The notes below the pieces were generated by a model. The model made no database searches. It was given only the letters and a program-made list of their open reading frames with translations, and was not told where the DNA came from. Both the position numbers and the translations under genes were made by a program. Shown here piece by piece: positions 44,629 to 53,110 of a stretch of 64,000 nt of DNA. Position 1 is the first letter of the stretch; each line of letters begins with the position of its first letter. Origin of the DNA: Streptomyces mutabilis (lineage in GTDB: Bacteria > Actinomycetota > Actinomycetes > Streptomycetales > Streptomycetaceae); NCBI RefSeq assembly GCF_014649815.1, contig NZ_BMTT01000004.1, forward strand, positions 186,001 through 250,000, in the 5' to 3' direction.

Positions 44629-46188
44629 TCACGCCCTCCGCAAAGGATTGGCCAGCGGCCGGTACCGCGCGTCGGCCCCGTCCGCGCCGGTCCAGCGGAG
44701 CAGGAGGTTGGTCTTGGCGGGGAGGGTGGGTGAGGTGAGGAGGGGCGGGATCTCCGGCAGGTCGGTGTGGTGGGCCAGGGCCCGGCGGGCGGCGGGCCAG
44801 GGATCGAACCCCGAGTGGTGTTCGGCCAGGGCGGCGGCGATCTCCATGAGGTGGTTGACGACGAGGCAGTACACCAGCCGCTGCCACCCGGCCGTCCGCG
44901 AGGTGTCCGGCAGCAGCTTGACGCCCTCCGCGTCGCGGAACAGGGCCTGCACCGGCGTACCGGCCTCGCCCACGGCGACCAGGGTGTTCTGCAGGTGCGC
45001 CTCCAGAACGACCCCGTCCTCGGCGAAGGCGGTCAGGACGGGCGGGACGACGGCCGCGAGGTACGCCTCCCACCAGGCCGCCGGGTCGGTGGCGGCCTCC
45101 AGGGGGCTGCCCTCGAAGCCCTCCGCGAGTGCGGCGGCGAGAAGCGGGGTGGCCCCCGGCAGGACGCGGTCCCGCAGGCCGTCGCGGACCACGACGGCCA
45201 ACTCCTCGAAGGCGAAGTCCGCCGTGCGGTAGCCGCGGTCGCCGAGCCAGGCGGCCGGTGGGCCGATGGCGTCGAAGGCCTCGGTGACGGCGGTGTCGGT
45301 GCGGCGCAGCTTCAGCAGGTCGTGGCGCCACAGGCGGCGGATGTCATTGGTGATGCGTACGTCGAGGCTGAACTTGAGGAAGAGATCGGGGTCGGGGGCG
45401 TAGACCGTGCGGATCGCGGCCGTCGGCCACACGAAGCCGCCGGTCGTGCCGAGGCGGAGGAGGCGGCCGTCGGCGAAGGCGGGGGCGAGGGTGCCCGCGG
45501 TCAGGTCGAGCTGCCAAGGGTGGGCCGGGAGCAGCCGGTAGCCGGGCGGGGCGTCGGCCAGGTCGTCGAGGGTGGCGGTGTCGCCCTCCTCGACGACCGT
45601 GTCCTCGCGCACGGCGAGCAGGGTCAGCGGGAAGCGGGCGTGCGCCTCGGGCGCGTACGGCAGCCAGCCGGCGTGCGGGCCCCCGCCGCGCGCCTTGGGC
45701 GCGGGGTGGTGGGCGTGGCCGGTGATCAGGGCCTGTTCGGAGCGGAGGTAGGGGTCCTGGGGCGGGGTGGCGCGGGCGCGGGCCGTGAGCAGGGCGGCCA
45801 CCGTGTCGCGGCTGTCGGTGATCTCGGTGGGCAGTTCGTGGTTGGGCAGGCCGGTGTGGTGGCGCAGCTCCTCGGCGACGAGTTTCACCAGCGTGGTGTG
45901 GCCGACCGGGTGCCACCCGCCCGCCGCCGCGGCGACCTCCGGCTCGGCGGGGCGGCGGCCCGCGCGCACTCGCAGCAGTCGGCCGCCGGGCAGCCGGTAC
46001 ACGGGCCGGGGGCCGGGGTTCGGCAGGGGTTCGGCCACCTCGCGCAGCAGGCAGTTGAGCAGTGGCACCATCGCGTAGGCGTCGGCGAGTTCGGCGACGC
46101 TCGGGCGGGCGGCGCCGGCGTGTCCGGTGAAGTCCCGTGTGGCGGCGTCGGCGCCGGTGGGCGGGGGCAGAAAATCCACGCGTTCCAC
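44629..46188 (-). CDS. IucA/IucC-family siderophore synthetase
   Basis: The 519-residue NRPS-independent siderophore synthetase should join a carboxylate to an amine or alcohol with ATP. Landmarks are GWHPVGHTTLVKLVAEELRH, HPAPKARGG, LLPAHPWQLDLTAG, FLKFSLDVRITNDIRRLW and VLEAHLQNTLVAVGEAG. GTG at 46186-46188 (VERVDFLPPP) has AGGGA upstream; the open frame extends to ATG 46248 but overlaps the divergent promoter. The closest gene is a second, divergent member of the same family. No decarboxylase or monooxygenase is nearby, so the substrates must come from elsewhere. Confidence 0.87.
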   Translation of the reverse strand: MERVDFLPPPTGADAATRDFTGHAGAARPSVAELADAYAMVPLLNCLLREVAEPLPNPGPRPVYRLPGGRLLRVRAGRRPAEPEVAAAAGGWHPVGHTTLVKLVAEELRHHTGLPNHELPTEITDSRDTVAALLTARARATPPQDPYLRSEQALITGHAHHPAPKARGGGPHAGWLPYAPEAHARFPLTLLAVREDTVVEEGDTATLDDLADAPPGYRLLPAHPWQLDLTAGTLAPAFADGRLLRLGTTGGFVWPTAAIRTVYAPDPDLFLKFSLDVRITNDIRRLWRHDLLKLRRTDTAVTEAFDAIGPPAAWLGDRGYRTADFAFEELAVVVRDGLRDRVLPGATPLLAAALAEGFEGSPLEAATDPAAWWEAYLAAVVPPVLTAFAEDGVVLEAHLQNTLVAVGEAGTPVQALFRDAEGVKLLPDTSRTAGWQRLVYCLVVNHLMEIAAALAEHHSGFDPWPAARRALAHHTDLPEIPPLLTSPTLPAKTNLLLRWTGADGADARYRPLANPLRRA

Positions 46189-46302
46189 TCGTTCCCTACG
46201 GTCTGTCCATGGCGGAGAGGCGGAGGCGATCAGTATGTCTGTCGTCATGTCCGTCGTCGTCCGCGTGCCGTGACCTCCTACTCGTACCCGAGGAGCCCGC
46301 CC

Positions 46303-47802
46303 GTGCACCGTCCCCCCACCGCGGAGACCGAGGTCGCCGACGAACTGGCCGTCGTCCGTCCCGGTCTGCTGCCCGGCTTCACGGCCGGGTTGCCCGGCGC
46401 CCGCGCGGCCGTGCTGACCCGGCTGTGGCGTGCCTTCGCCAATGAACCGCTGCCGTGGATCACGGGCCGGGACACCGTGCGGGACGGGCTCGTCCTGCGG
46501 CTTCGGGACGGCCGGCGGCTGTCCGGCCCGGCCGCCGACCCGTACCGGACCGACGCGTACGTCCGCGTCGTACACCTGGACGACGTGCCCTACGACGATC
46601 CGGCGCGGCTGACGACGGACCTCGCCGTGCCGCACTCGGCGGGCTTCGCGGCGGAACTCGGGCACAGCGTCGCGTCGTTGGCGCTGTCGCGGACGGCCCA
46701 GGAGAATCACCCGGACGAGTGGCCGGACAGCGACTGGGCCTGGGAGCAGCGGGTGGTGGACGGACACCCTTACCACCCCAACTGCCGTTCCCGCCCGGGC
46801 CTTTCGGTGGCGGACCAGCTCGCGTACGGGCCCGAGCACCGGCCCGTGGTCGGGCTGGGGCTGGTGCCCGTGCCGGCGTCCGCGTGCCTGGTGACGGGGG
46901 TGTGGCCGTCGGACCTGCGGGACGGGGCGAGGGTGCTGGTCCCGGTGCATCCGTGGCAGGCGGCGCACGTGCTGAAGCTGCCGTGCGAGGAGCGGATCGC
47001 CGCCCGTCCGCTGATGTCCCTGCGTACGCTCGCCGTGCCCGGCGGACCGCACGTCAAGACGGCGCTCAGCGCACGGCTCACCTCCTCCGTGCGGGACATC
47101 TCGGTCGCCTCGATCGCCGCGTCGGCGACCCTGTCGTCCTTCGGGGAGGATCTGGCCGCGCGGACGGACGGCCTGCTCCACATGACCCGTACCCTGGGGG
47201 CGGCCACCGCCCACTCCCCCGACCTGGCCGCCGTGCTGCGCGAGTCGCCCGAGGTGTACGTGAGTGGCGGCGAGCGCGTCGTTCCGGTGGCCGCCCTGGC
47301 CACCACCGGGCTGCCCCGCCGCCCCGGCTGGCCGGCCGCCTTCGCCCGGCTCGCGCTCACCGTCGGACTGCGCGCCCTGGAGATGGGCGTGGCCCTGGAG
47401 GCGCACGGCCAGAACCTGCTGGTGGTGCTGGACCGGGTGGGCGACCCCCTGCGCCTGGTCTACCGCGACCTCGCCGACATCAGGGTGAGCCCGGCGCGCC
47501 TGGCGCGGCACGGCGTCCCGGCCCCCGCGCTGCCGGCGCGCATGCTCACGGACGACCCGGCGGTGCTGCGCCGCAAGCTGTTCGGTTCGCTGGTGGGTGG
47601 CGCGCTGGCGGCGACCGCGGGATCCGGTCCGGCGCTGCGGGAGGCGCTGGAGGGGGCCGTGCGCGAACTGCCTCGCACACCGGACGTCGTGGCGCTGCGC
47701 GAGGAGCCGCTGCCGGTCAAGGCGCTCACGCTGATGCGCACTTCGCCGGAGAACGCCGGGGATCTCTGGGCTCGGCTGCCCAATCCGCTGCACTGGGGGT
47801 GA
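46303..47802 (+). CDS. IucA/IucC-family siderophore synthetase (second, divergent)
   Basis: This 499-residue synthetase shares the family core with the divergent gene: DGHPYHPNCRSRPGLSVADQ, VLVPVHPWQAAHVLKL, VKTALSARLTSSVRDISVAS, GVALEAHGQNLLVVLD and YRDLADIRVSP. The N-terminal half is not closely similar to the other, so they probably make two different bonds of one siderophore. GTG at 46303 has GAGGAG 8 bases upstream and is chosen over GTG 46270. No IdeR/DmdR iron box was found in the 114-base gap between the two starts. Confidence 0.87.
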   Translation: MHRPPTAETEVADELAVVRPGLLPGFTAGLPGARAAVLTRLWRAFANEPLPWITGRDTVRDGLVLRLRDGRRLSGPAADPYRTDAYVRVVHLDDVPYDDPARLTTDLAVPHSAGFAAELGHSVASLALSRTAQENHPDEWPDSDWAWEQRVVDGHPYHPNCRSRPGLSVADQLAYGPEHRPVVGLGLVPVPASACLVTGVWPSDLRDGARVLVPVHPWQAAHVLKLPCEERIAARPLMSLRTLAVPGGPHVKTALSARLTSSVRDISVASIAASATLSSFGEDLAARTDGLLHMTRTLGAATAHSPDLAAVLRESPEVYVSGGERVVPVAALATTGLPRRPGWPAAFARLALTVGLRALEMGVALEAHGQNLLVVLDRVGDPLRLVYRDLADIRVSPARLARHGVPAPALPARMLTDDPAVLRRKLFGSLVGGALAATAGSGPALREALEGAVRELPRTPDVVALREEPLPVKALTLMRTSPENAGDLWARLPNPLHWG

Positions 47803-47828
47803 AGTCGGGGCGTCCGCGCGGTCTCGTT

Positions 47829-47858
47829 TTGGAACCCGGCACCACTGATCAATAAGAT
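47829..47858 (+). promoter_or_regulatory. Leaderless-type promoter of the VWA gene
   Basis: -35 TTGGAA (47829-47834), an 18-bp spacer and -10 TAAGAT (47853-47858) are followed after 6 bases by ATG 47865. The transcript would begin at the start codon, and no ribosome binding site is present. Confidence 0.6.
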
Positions 47859-47864
47859 CCGCCG

Positions 47865-49139
47865 ATGATCACAAGAACACGGCTGGCGGCGGGTGCCTGT
47901 GCCCTGCTCGCCGCGCTGACGGCGGGATTGGCGTTCCCGTCCGGCGCGGCCGCCGGTGAACCCACGGGCGAGGACGCACCGAAGGTCAATCTCGTGCTCG
48001 ACGTCAGTGGGTCGATGCGGACCCGGGACATCGACGGCGGGACGCGGATGGCCGCCGCGAAGCAGGCGTTCAACGAGGTGCTCGACGCGACGCCCGAGGA
48101 GGTGCAGCTGGGCATCCGGACGCTGGGCGCCGACTATCCGGGCGACGACCGCAAGCGGGGCTGCAAGGACACCGCGCGGCTCTACCCGGTGGGCCCGCTG
48201 GACCGCACCGAGGCCAAGACGGCGGTGGCGACCCTGTCGCCCACCGGCTGGACGCCGATCGGTCCCGCGCTGCTCGCGGCGGCCGACGACTTCGAGGGCG
48301 GCGACGGTTCCAAGCGGATCGTGCTGATCAGTGACGGCGAGGACACCTGCGCCCCGCTCGACCCGTGCGAGGTGGCCCGCGAGATCGCCGCGAAGGGCAT
48401 CGGGCTGACCATCGACACGCTCGGCCTGGTCCCCAACGCCAAGATGCGGCAGCAGCTCAGCTGCATCGCCGAGGCGACCGGCGGGACGTACACCTCCGTC
48501 GAGCACACCGACGAACTCACCGACCGCGTCAACCAGTTGGTGGACCGCGCGGCCGACCCCGTGGTGACGCCGGTGGCCGTCGAGGGCGCCGGCTCCTGCG
48601 CGAAGGCGCCGACGCTGGAGTCGGGGCTGTACACCGACCGCGAGGAGTTCGGCCAGCAGCGCTGGTACCGGGTGGACGTGCTGCCCGGACAGGAACTGCG
48701 CGCCTCGGTGAGCGTCGGCGCGGACCGTGCCGTCAATCCGTCCCACGGCGTGCTGCTGCGGGCGGTGACGGTGCACGGCCGGGAGATCGTGCGCGGCGAG
48801 GCGGCGGGCAACGGCCGTACGGACGTGATCTCTACCGGTCTGCGGTACCCGAAGGCCGAGAGCGACGAGGCGGACGGGGACAAGCCGGCGGCCGAGGCCG
48901 TGTGCCTCCAGGTCACCAACTCCTTCTCCGTCGCCTCCGGTGTGAAGACCACGCCGGGGCTGCCCCTGGAGCTGACCGTCGATGTCGTGGACGGTCCCGG
49001 CGACGCCGACGACGTGGCCTCGTTCGGTCTCGGGCGCGGCTGGTGGCTGCTCGGCGTGCTGGTGCTCGTCGGTTTCCTCGCCGGTCTGCTGTGGGGCTGG
49101 CTGTCGCGCTGGCGGTTCGCGATCTGGAGGGCAAACTGA
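47865..49139 (+). CDS. Secreted membrane-anchored von Willebrand factor A domain protein
   Basis: The 424-residue protein has a signal peptide (residues ~1-30, GACALLAALTAGLAFPSGAA), a VWA domain with the MIDAS motif NLVLDVSGSMRTRDI (DxSxS at residues 46-50), SPTGWTPIGPALLAAADDF and LISDGEDTCAPLDPC, then a beta-rich domain and a C-terminal membrane helix (WWLLGVLVLVGFLAGLLWGW). The ligand is unknown. Its stop overlaps the ATG of the next gene (TGATG), indicating a two-gene unit. Confidence 0.88.
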   Translation: MITRTRLAAGACALLAALTAGLAFPSGAAAGEPTGEDAPKVNLVLDVSGSMRTRDIDGGTRMAAAKQAFNEVLDATPEEVQLGIRTLGADYPGDDRKRGCKDTARLYPVGPLDRTEAKTAVATLSPTGWTPIGPALLAAADDFEGGDGSKRIVLISDGEDTCAPLDPCEVAREIAAKGIGLTIDTLGLVPNAKMRQQLSCIAEATGGTYTSVEHTDELTDRVNQLVDRAADPVVTPVAVEGAGSCAKAPTLESGLYTDREEFGQQRWYRVDVLPGQELRASVSVGADRAVNPSHGVLLRAVTVHGREIVRGEAAGNGRTDVISTGLRYPKAESDEADGDKPAAEAVCLQVTNSFSVASGVKTTPGLPLELTVDVVDGPGDADDVASFGLGRGWWLLGVLVLVGFLAGLLWGWLSRWRFAIWRAN

Positions 49140-49942
49140 TGCGTGCTGTACGGATGTTGAGTGCCGCGGTTCTGCTGCTGGGCCTCGCCGCGACCCCGGC
49201 GGCGGCCGACTCCTCGCCCTCCGCGGGCCCGTCCGGGGACGGTGACGCGCCGACGACGGCGGGCACCTCCTTCCGGACGGCGACCGAGATCGAACAGGGG
49301 CAGCGGGCGACCGCGAACGGTGCCGCCGGTGACTACCTGTACTGGTCGTTCCCGGCCGACGCCGGCCAGCGTCCCACGGTGCGGGCCACGGTGAAGCTGC
49401 CCGAGACGCACGCGGCCCAGACCTGGCGGGTCGACGTGTACGACGGTCTGCGCCGGCGTCAGGCGTGCCAGTGGGGCGCCCAGACCCGCACGGCGGCGGC
49501 GGGCACCTCCTCCGTGGAGCTGGCCTGCGTGCTGCGCACCGTCCGCGCCTGGTCCGAGCCGTGGGCGAACGACCCGCTGCCGGGCACGTACTACGTCCGG
49601 CTGACGGTCGTGGACCTGCCCACCTCCGACCTCGGCGTCCGGGTGGGCGCCGAGATCGAGGTCGGTTCGAAGGACATGGGCGGCGCGGCGGCGGTGGACG
49701 GTTCGCTGTCCGAGCCGCTGGTGCCGGGCGTCGCGATGAAGTCCGGTGCGGACGAGGCCGAGAAGGACCGCGGCGCGGTGCTGTCCGCGATCGAGCCCGA
49801 GGACGGCTGGTCCTCCGGCTGGTGGTCCGACCGGTGGGTGTGGACCGGGATCGGCGGTGTACTGGCCGCGCTCGCGGGCGTCGGCGGCTACGCGCTGACC
49901 CGCGGGCCGGGACGGCCGTCGAGGGTGCCGCCGGGAGCCTGA
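49139..49942 (+). CDS. Secreted single-pass membrane protein, partner of the VWA gene
   Basis: The 267-residue protein has a signal peptide (VRMLSAAVLLLGLAATPAAA), an extracytoplasmic beta-type domain (GDYLYWSFPADAGQRPTVRA, TWRVDVYDGLRRRQACQWGA, LPGTYYVRLTVVDLPTSDLG) and a C-terminal helix (WTGIGGVLAALAGVGGYALT). Its domain architecture parallels the C-terminal half of the VWA protein, which has a similar EFGQQRWYRVDVLPG region. They probably interact at the cell surface. Function unknown. Confidence 0.8.
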   Translation: MRAVRMLSAAVLLLGLAATPAAADSSPSAGPSGDGDAPTTAGTSFRTATEIEQGQRATANGAAGDYLYWSFPADAGQRPTVRATVKLPETHAAQTWRVDVYDGLRRRQACQWGAQTRTAAAGTSSVELACVLRTVRAWSEPWANDPLPGTYYVRLTVVDLPTSDLGVRVGAEIEVGSKDMGGAAAVDGSLSEPLVPGVAMKSGADEAEKDRGAVLSAIEPEDGWSSGWWSDRWVWTGIGGVLAALAGVGGYALTRGPGRPSRVPPGA

Positions 49943-49958
49943 ACGCCCCTGAACGATA

Positions 49959-49988
49959 CGGAAGGCCCGCCGGGGAGCGGGCCTTCCG
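49959..49988. terminator. Hairpin terminator between the VWA unit and the HxlR gene
   Basis: CGGAAGGCCCGC (49959-49970) pairs perfectly with 49977-49988 across a 6-base loop, between the convergent stops at 49942 and 49994. Confidence 0.8.
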
Positions 49989-49993
49989 CCGTC

Positions 49994-50653
49994 TCACGCC
50001 TCCCGGAGCGCTTTGGCCACCGTGCCCTCACCGGTCACGTCGACCCGGCCCTCGCGCACCGCCTCCCGCAGCCCCAGCTCCCCGCGGCAGACGGCCGCGC
50101 AGGTCCCGGAGTCCAGTACCAGCCGGGCGTCGGGCCCCCCGGGGGCGGGTCCGTCGCCGTACACGGGGCCGTGCCCGGAATCGCTCTCCCCGTCACCGGC
50201 GTACAGGTGGAAGGTCCCCTCCTCCAGCCGGACTTCGACGACCCCCTCCCCCGCCCCGGCCTCCCGCAGCGCCCGCCGCAGGGGCAGCGCGAACCAGTGC
50301 GCCCGGACGGCGTCCGTGGGCCGCCGCTCCCCCAGTTCGCGGGCGCCCCACGCGCCGAGCGCCTCCAGCACCGGCAGCAACCCGCTGCCGCGCTCGGTGA
50401 GTTCGTACACGTACGCCGCTCCCGGCGGGGGCAGCCGGCGCCGGGTCGTCAGCCCTTCACGCTCCATGTCCTTCAGCCGTGAGGCGAGTACGTCGGTGCT
50501 GACGCCGGGCAGGTCGGCGTGCAGGTCGGTGTAGCGCCGCGGACCGGCCAGCAACTCCCGGACGATCAGCAGGGTCCACCGGTCGCCGACGGTGTCGAGG
50601 GCGCGCGCGGCGGAACAGTACTGGTCGTAGCTTCGGCGAGGACGAGGTGACAT
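49994..50653 (-). CDS. HxlR-family transcriptional regulator with C-terminal SCP2-like domain
   Basis: The 219-residue regulator has an N-terminal HxlR winged helix: YDQYCSAARALDTVGDRWTL then LIVRELLAGPRRYTDLHADL, GVSTDVLASRLKDMEREGLT. A C-terminal alpha/beta region (VEVRLEEGTFHLYAGDGES, LGLREAVREGRVDVTGEGTV) resembles SCP2-like lipid-binding folds. ATG at 50651-50653 is chosen over the upstream TTG because a promoter (TTGGAA, 16 bp, TACACT) ends 7 bases before it, giving a leaderless mRNA. It is divergent from an aminotransferase gene and probably controls it. Confidence 0.85.
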   Translation of the reverse strand: MSPRPRRSYDQYCSAARALDTVGDRWTLLIVRELLAGPRRYTDLHADLPGVSTDVLASRLKDMEREGLTTRRRLPPPGAAYVYELTERGSGLLPVLEALGAWGARELGERRPTDAVRAHWFALPLRRALREAGAGEGVVEVRLEEGTFHLYAGDGESDSGHGPVYGDGPAPGGPDARLVLDSGTCAAVCRGELGLREAVREGRVDVTGEGTVAKALREA

Positions 50654-50660
50654 GCGACGC

Positions 50661-50710
50661 AGTGTAGACAAGTTGTTGGACTTTCCAAGCTCCTACTTGG
50701 TAAAACCAAG
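50661..50710. promoter_or_regulatory. HxlR promoter and nested inverted repeats in the HxlR/aminotransferase divergon
   Basis: On the minus strand -35 TTGGAA (50883-type position at 50688-50683), 16 bp and -10 TACACT (50666-50661) precede the HxlR ATG by 7 bases. CTTGGT-AAA-ACCAAG (50696-50710) is a perfect inverted repeat, and the same CTTGG also pairs with CCAAG at 50684-50688 overlapping the -35. This is the likely HxlR operator. Confidence 0.55.
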
Positions 50711-50740
50711 CAACACCAGATACCGGAGGGGTAGCGGCGC

Positions 50741-51949
50741 ATGGAGTTCCGGCAGTCCAACAAACTCAGCGAGGTCTGTTACGAGATCCGCGGCCCGGTC
50801 ATCGAGCACGCCAACGCGTTGGAGGAGGCGGGGCACAGCGTGCTGCGCCTGAACACCGGCAACCCGGCGCTCTTCGGCTTCGAGGCGCCGGAGGAGATCC
50901 TCCAGGACATGATCCGGATGCTGCCGCAGGCGCACGGCTACACCGACTCGCGGGGCGTCCTCTCCGCCCGCCGCTCCGTCGCCCAGCGCTACCAGGCGCT
51001 CGGCCTGGAGGTGGACGTGGACGACGTCTTCCTCGGCAACGGCGTGTCCGAGCTGGTCTCCATGGCCGTACAGGCCCTGCTGGAGGACGGCGACGAGGTG
51101 CTGATCCCCGCCCCCGACTTCCCCCTCTGGACGGCGGTGACCACCCTTGCGGGCGGCAAGGCGGTCCACTACCTGTGCGACGAGCGGGCGGACTGGTACC
51201 CGGACCTGGCCGACATGGAGTCGAAGATCACCGACCGCACCAAGGCGGTCGTCATCATCAACCCCAACAACCCCACCGGGGCGGTCTACCCCAAGGAGAT
51301 CGTCGAGGGCATCCTCGACCTCGCCCGCCGGCACGGCCTGATGGTCTTCGCCGACGAGATCTACGACCAGATCCTCTACGACGACGCCGTCCACCACTCG
51401 GCCGCCGCCCTCGCCCCCGACCTGGTCGTCCTCACCTTCTGCGGCCTGTCCAAGACGTACCGGGTGGCGGGCTTCCGCTCCGGCTGGCTGGTTGTCACGG
51501 GCCCCAAGCAGCACGCGAAGGACTACCTGGAGGGCCTGACCATGCTGGCCTCCATGCGGCTGTGCGCCAACGCGCCCGCCCAGTACGCCATCCAGGCGGC
51601 CCTCGGCGGCCGCCAGTCCATCCGCGAACTGACCGCGCCGGGCGGTCGGCTGCGCGAACAGCGGGACACGGCCTGGGAGAAGCTGAACGAGATCCCGGGC
51701 GTGTCGTGTGTGAAGCCCAGGGGGGCGCTGTACGCGTTCCCGCGCATCGACCGGGCCGTGCACAAGATCCACGACGACGAGAAGTTCGTCCTGGACCTGC
51801 TGCTGAGGGAGAAGATCCAGGTGGTCCAGGGCACCGGCTTCAACTGGCCGAGCCCGGACCACTTCCGCATCCTGACGCTGCCGCACGTGGAGGACCTGGA
51901 GGCCGCCATCGGGCGGATCGGGCGGTTCCTCAGCGGATACCGGCAGTAG
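50741..51949 (+). CDS. PLP-dependent alanine-type aminotransferase
   Basis: This 402-residue fold-type I aminotransferase has RLNTGNPALFGFEAPEEIL, AHGYTDSRGVLSARRSVAQR, PAPDFPLWTAVTTLAGG, VVIINPNNPTGAVYPKEIVE, FADEIYDQILYD and the PLP-lysine segment FCGLSKTYRVAGFRSGWLV. It resembles the alanine aminotransferase AlaA/AlaT group, converting pyruvate and glutamate to alanine and 2-oxoglutarate. ATG at 50741 begins MEFRQSNKLSEVCYEIRGPV, the usual start. It is divergent from HxlR and its end overlaps the convergent beta-propeller gene by 20 bases. Confidence 0.92.
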   Translation: MEFRQSNKLSEVCYEIRGPVIEHANALEEAGHSVLRLNTGNPALFGFEAPEEILQDMIRMLPQAHGYTDSRGVLSARRSVAQRYQALGLEVDVDDVFLGNGVSELVSMAVQALLEDGDEVLIPAPDFPLWTAVTTLAGGKAVHYLCDERADWYPDLADMESKITDRTKAVVIINPNNPTGAVYPKEIVEGILDLARRHGLMVFADEIYDQILYDDAVHHSAAALAPDLVVLTFCGLSKTYRVAGFRSGWLVVTGPKQHAKDYLEGLTMLASMRLCANAPAQYAIQAALGGRQSIRELTAPGGRLREQRDTAWEKLNEIPGVSCVKPRGALYAFPRIDRAVHKIHDDEKFVLDLLLREKIQVVQGTGFNWPSPDHFRILTLPHVEDLEAAIGRIGRFLSGYRQ

Positions 51950-52982
51950 CCACCACTTCGGGGCCCGGGGTGTGCGGCTCCCGGGCGGCCGTCCCCTGGT
52001 CGAGCGGCAGGCTGGAGACCGTGAAGGGCAGGCTCTCCGGTGGAAGACCGGCGACCCAGCGGTTGTACTGGCTGTTCACGACGAGAAGGCGGTCGTGGTC
52101 GGTGAGAGCCGCGGCGGACGGATGCAGGAGCCCGTCCGGCGGCACCAGACGGTCGACGAAGCGGCCGTGGGCGAGGTCGTCGTCCATCTCGACGACGGCG
52201 ACCTGCGGCTGGGCGCCGGGATCGGCGTACAGGTTGCCCTGGGTCACGTAGAGGCGGCCGTCCCGCCAGGCCAGGGCGTCGCCGTTGACCAGGGTGCGTC
52301 CGCCGAGGTCGACCTCGGCGGTCCGGCCGGTGGAGCGGTCGATGCGCCACAGCTTGCCGGTGTTGCTCTGCACGGCGAGCAGGCGGCCGGTGCCGACCGC
52401 GACGATGCCGTTCAGGTTGTGCTGTCCGGCGACCCAGTCGATGCCCGAGGCGGCGACGTCCAGCCAGTGCTCCAGTTTCCACCGGCCGCGCTCGTCCTCG
52501 GTCAGGCGGTACACGACCGGCTTGAAGGAGTCGGTGACGTAGGCGGTGCCGTCCGCGGCCACCGTGACGTCGTTGACGAAACCGCCCTTCGCGCCGTGTT
52601 GTGTGGTCAGCAGGATGCCGGTCGCCGTGTCGTACACGCGCAGCGTGCCGGTGCCGCCCCCGTTGACGTAGAGCCGTCCCTCGCCGTCGATGGTCATGCC
52701 GGCGGTGAAGGAGCGTCCGTCCCTCCCGTCGGGCGACCAGACCCGTGCGGTGGGTTTGCGCACATGCCCTCGGTAGAGGGTCCCGTCCTGGGCGCTGCCC
52801 ACGTAGTAGTGCCCGCTGCGCGGATCGTAGGCCACGCCGGTGAGGAAGGCCTTCTCCCCAGGGATCACATAGTGGTCGGGGAGCCGCGCGGCGGCGGTCC
52901 CGGAGCCGGTGGCGGCCTGGGAGCCGGTGGCGGTGAGGGCGAGCGCGGTGACGGCTGCCAGGGCGGACGCGAACAGGCGCAT
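51930..52982 (-). CDS. Secreted SMP-30/gluconolactonase-like beta-propeller protein
   Basis: The 350-residue protein begins with a signal peptide (MRLFASALAAVTALALTATG, cleavage near SQAAT) and continues with repeated propeller blades: FLTGVAYDPRSGHYYVGSAQ, RSFTAGMTIDGEGRLYVNGG, FVNDVTVAADGTAYVTDSF, HNLNGIVAVGTGRLLAVQSN and VNGDALAWRDGRLYVTQGN. It resembles SMP-30/gluconolaconase or NHL-type extracellular proteins; metal ligands and substrate are unclear. ATG at 52980-52982 has GAGG 6 bases upstream and fits the signal peptide better than ATG at 53024. Confidence 0.78.
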   Translation of the reverse strand: MRLFASALAAVTALALTATGSQAATGSGTAAARLPDHYVIPGEKAFLTGVAYDPRSGHYYVGSAQDGTLYRGHVRKPTARVWSPDGRDGRSFTAGMTIDGEGRLYVNGGGTGTLRVYDTATGILLTTQHGAKGGFVNDVTVAADGTAYVTDSFKPVVYRLTEDERGRWKLEHWLDVAASGIDWVAGQHNLNGIVAVGTGRLLAVQSNTGKLWRIDRSTGRTAEVDLGGRTLVNGDALAWRDGRLYVTQGNLYADPGAQPQVAVVEMDDDLAHGRFVDRLVPPDGLLHPSAAALTDHDRLLVVNSQYNRWVAGLPPESLPFTVSSLPLDQGTAAREPHTPGPEVVATAGIR

Positions 52983-53110
52983 GGAGGACCTCGCGGGGCC
53001 GGTGGGGCGGATGGTCCTGTTCATCCTGGTCGGGTCGCGGCCCGGTTCCCTCCGCTCTGCCTCACCCAAGGCACGGCGAACCTGGGTACTCCCAGTCCCC
53101 CCTCACCGGC

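Noticed and set aside
44767-46302. Extension of the second siderophore synthetase frame leftward through the first one
   Set aside because: The upstream part is antisense to the first synthetase; the proper start with GAGGAG is at 46303.
46189-46302. Possible iron box (TTAGGTTAGGCTAACCTAA-like) between the siderophore synthetases
   Set aside because: No such sequence or convincing half-site was found in the gap.
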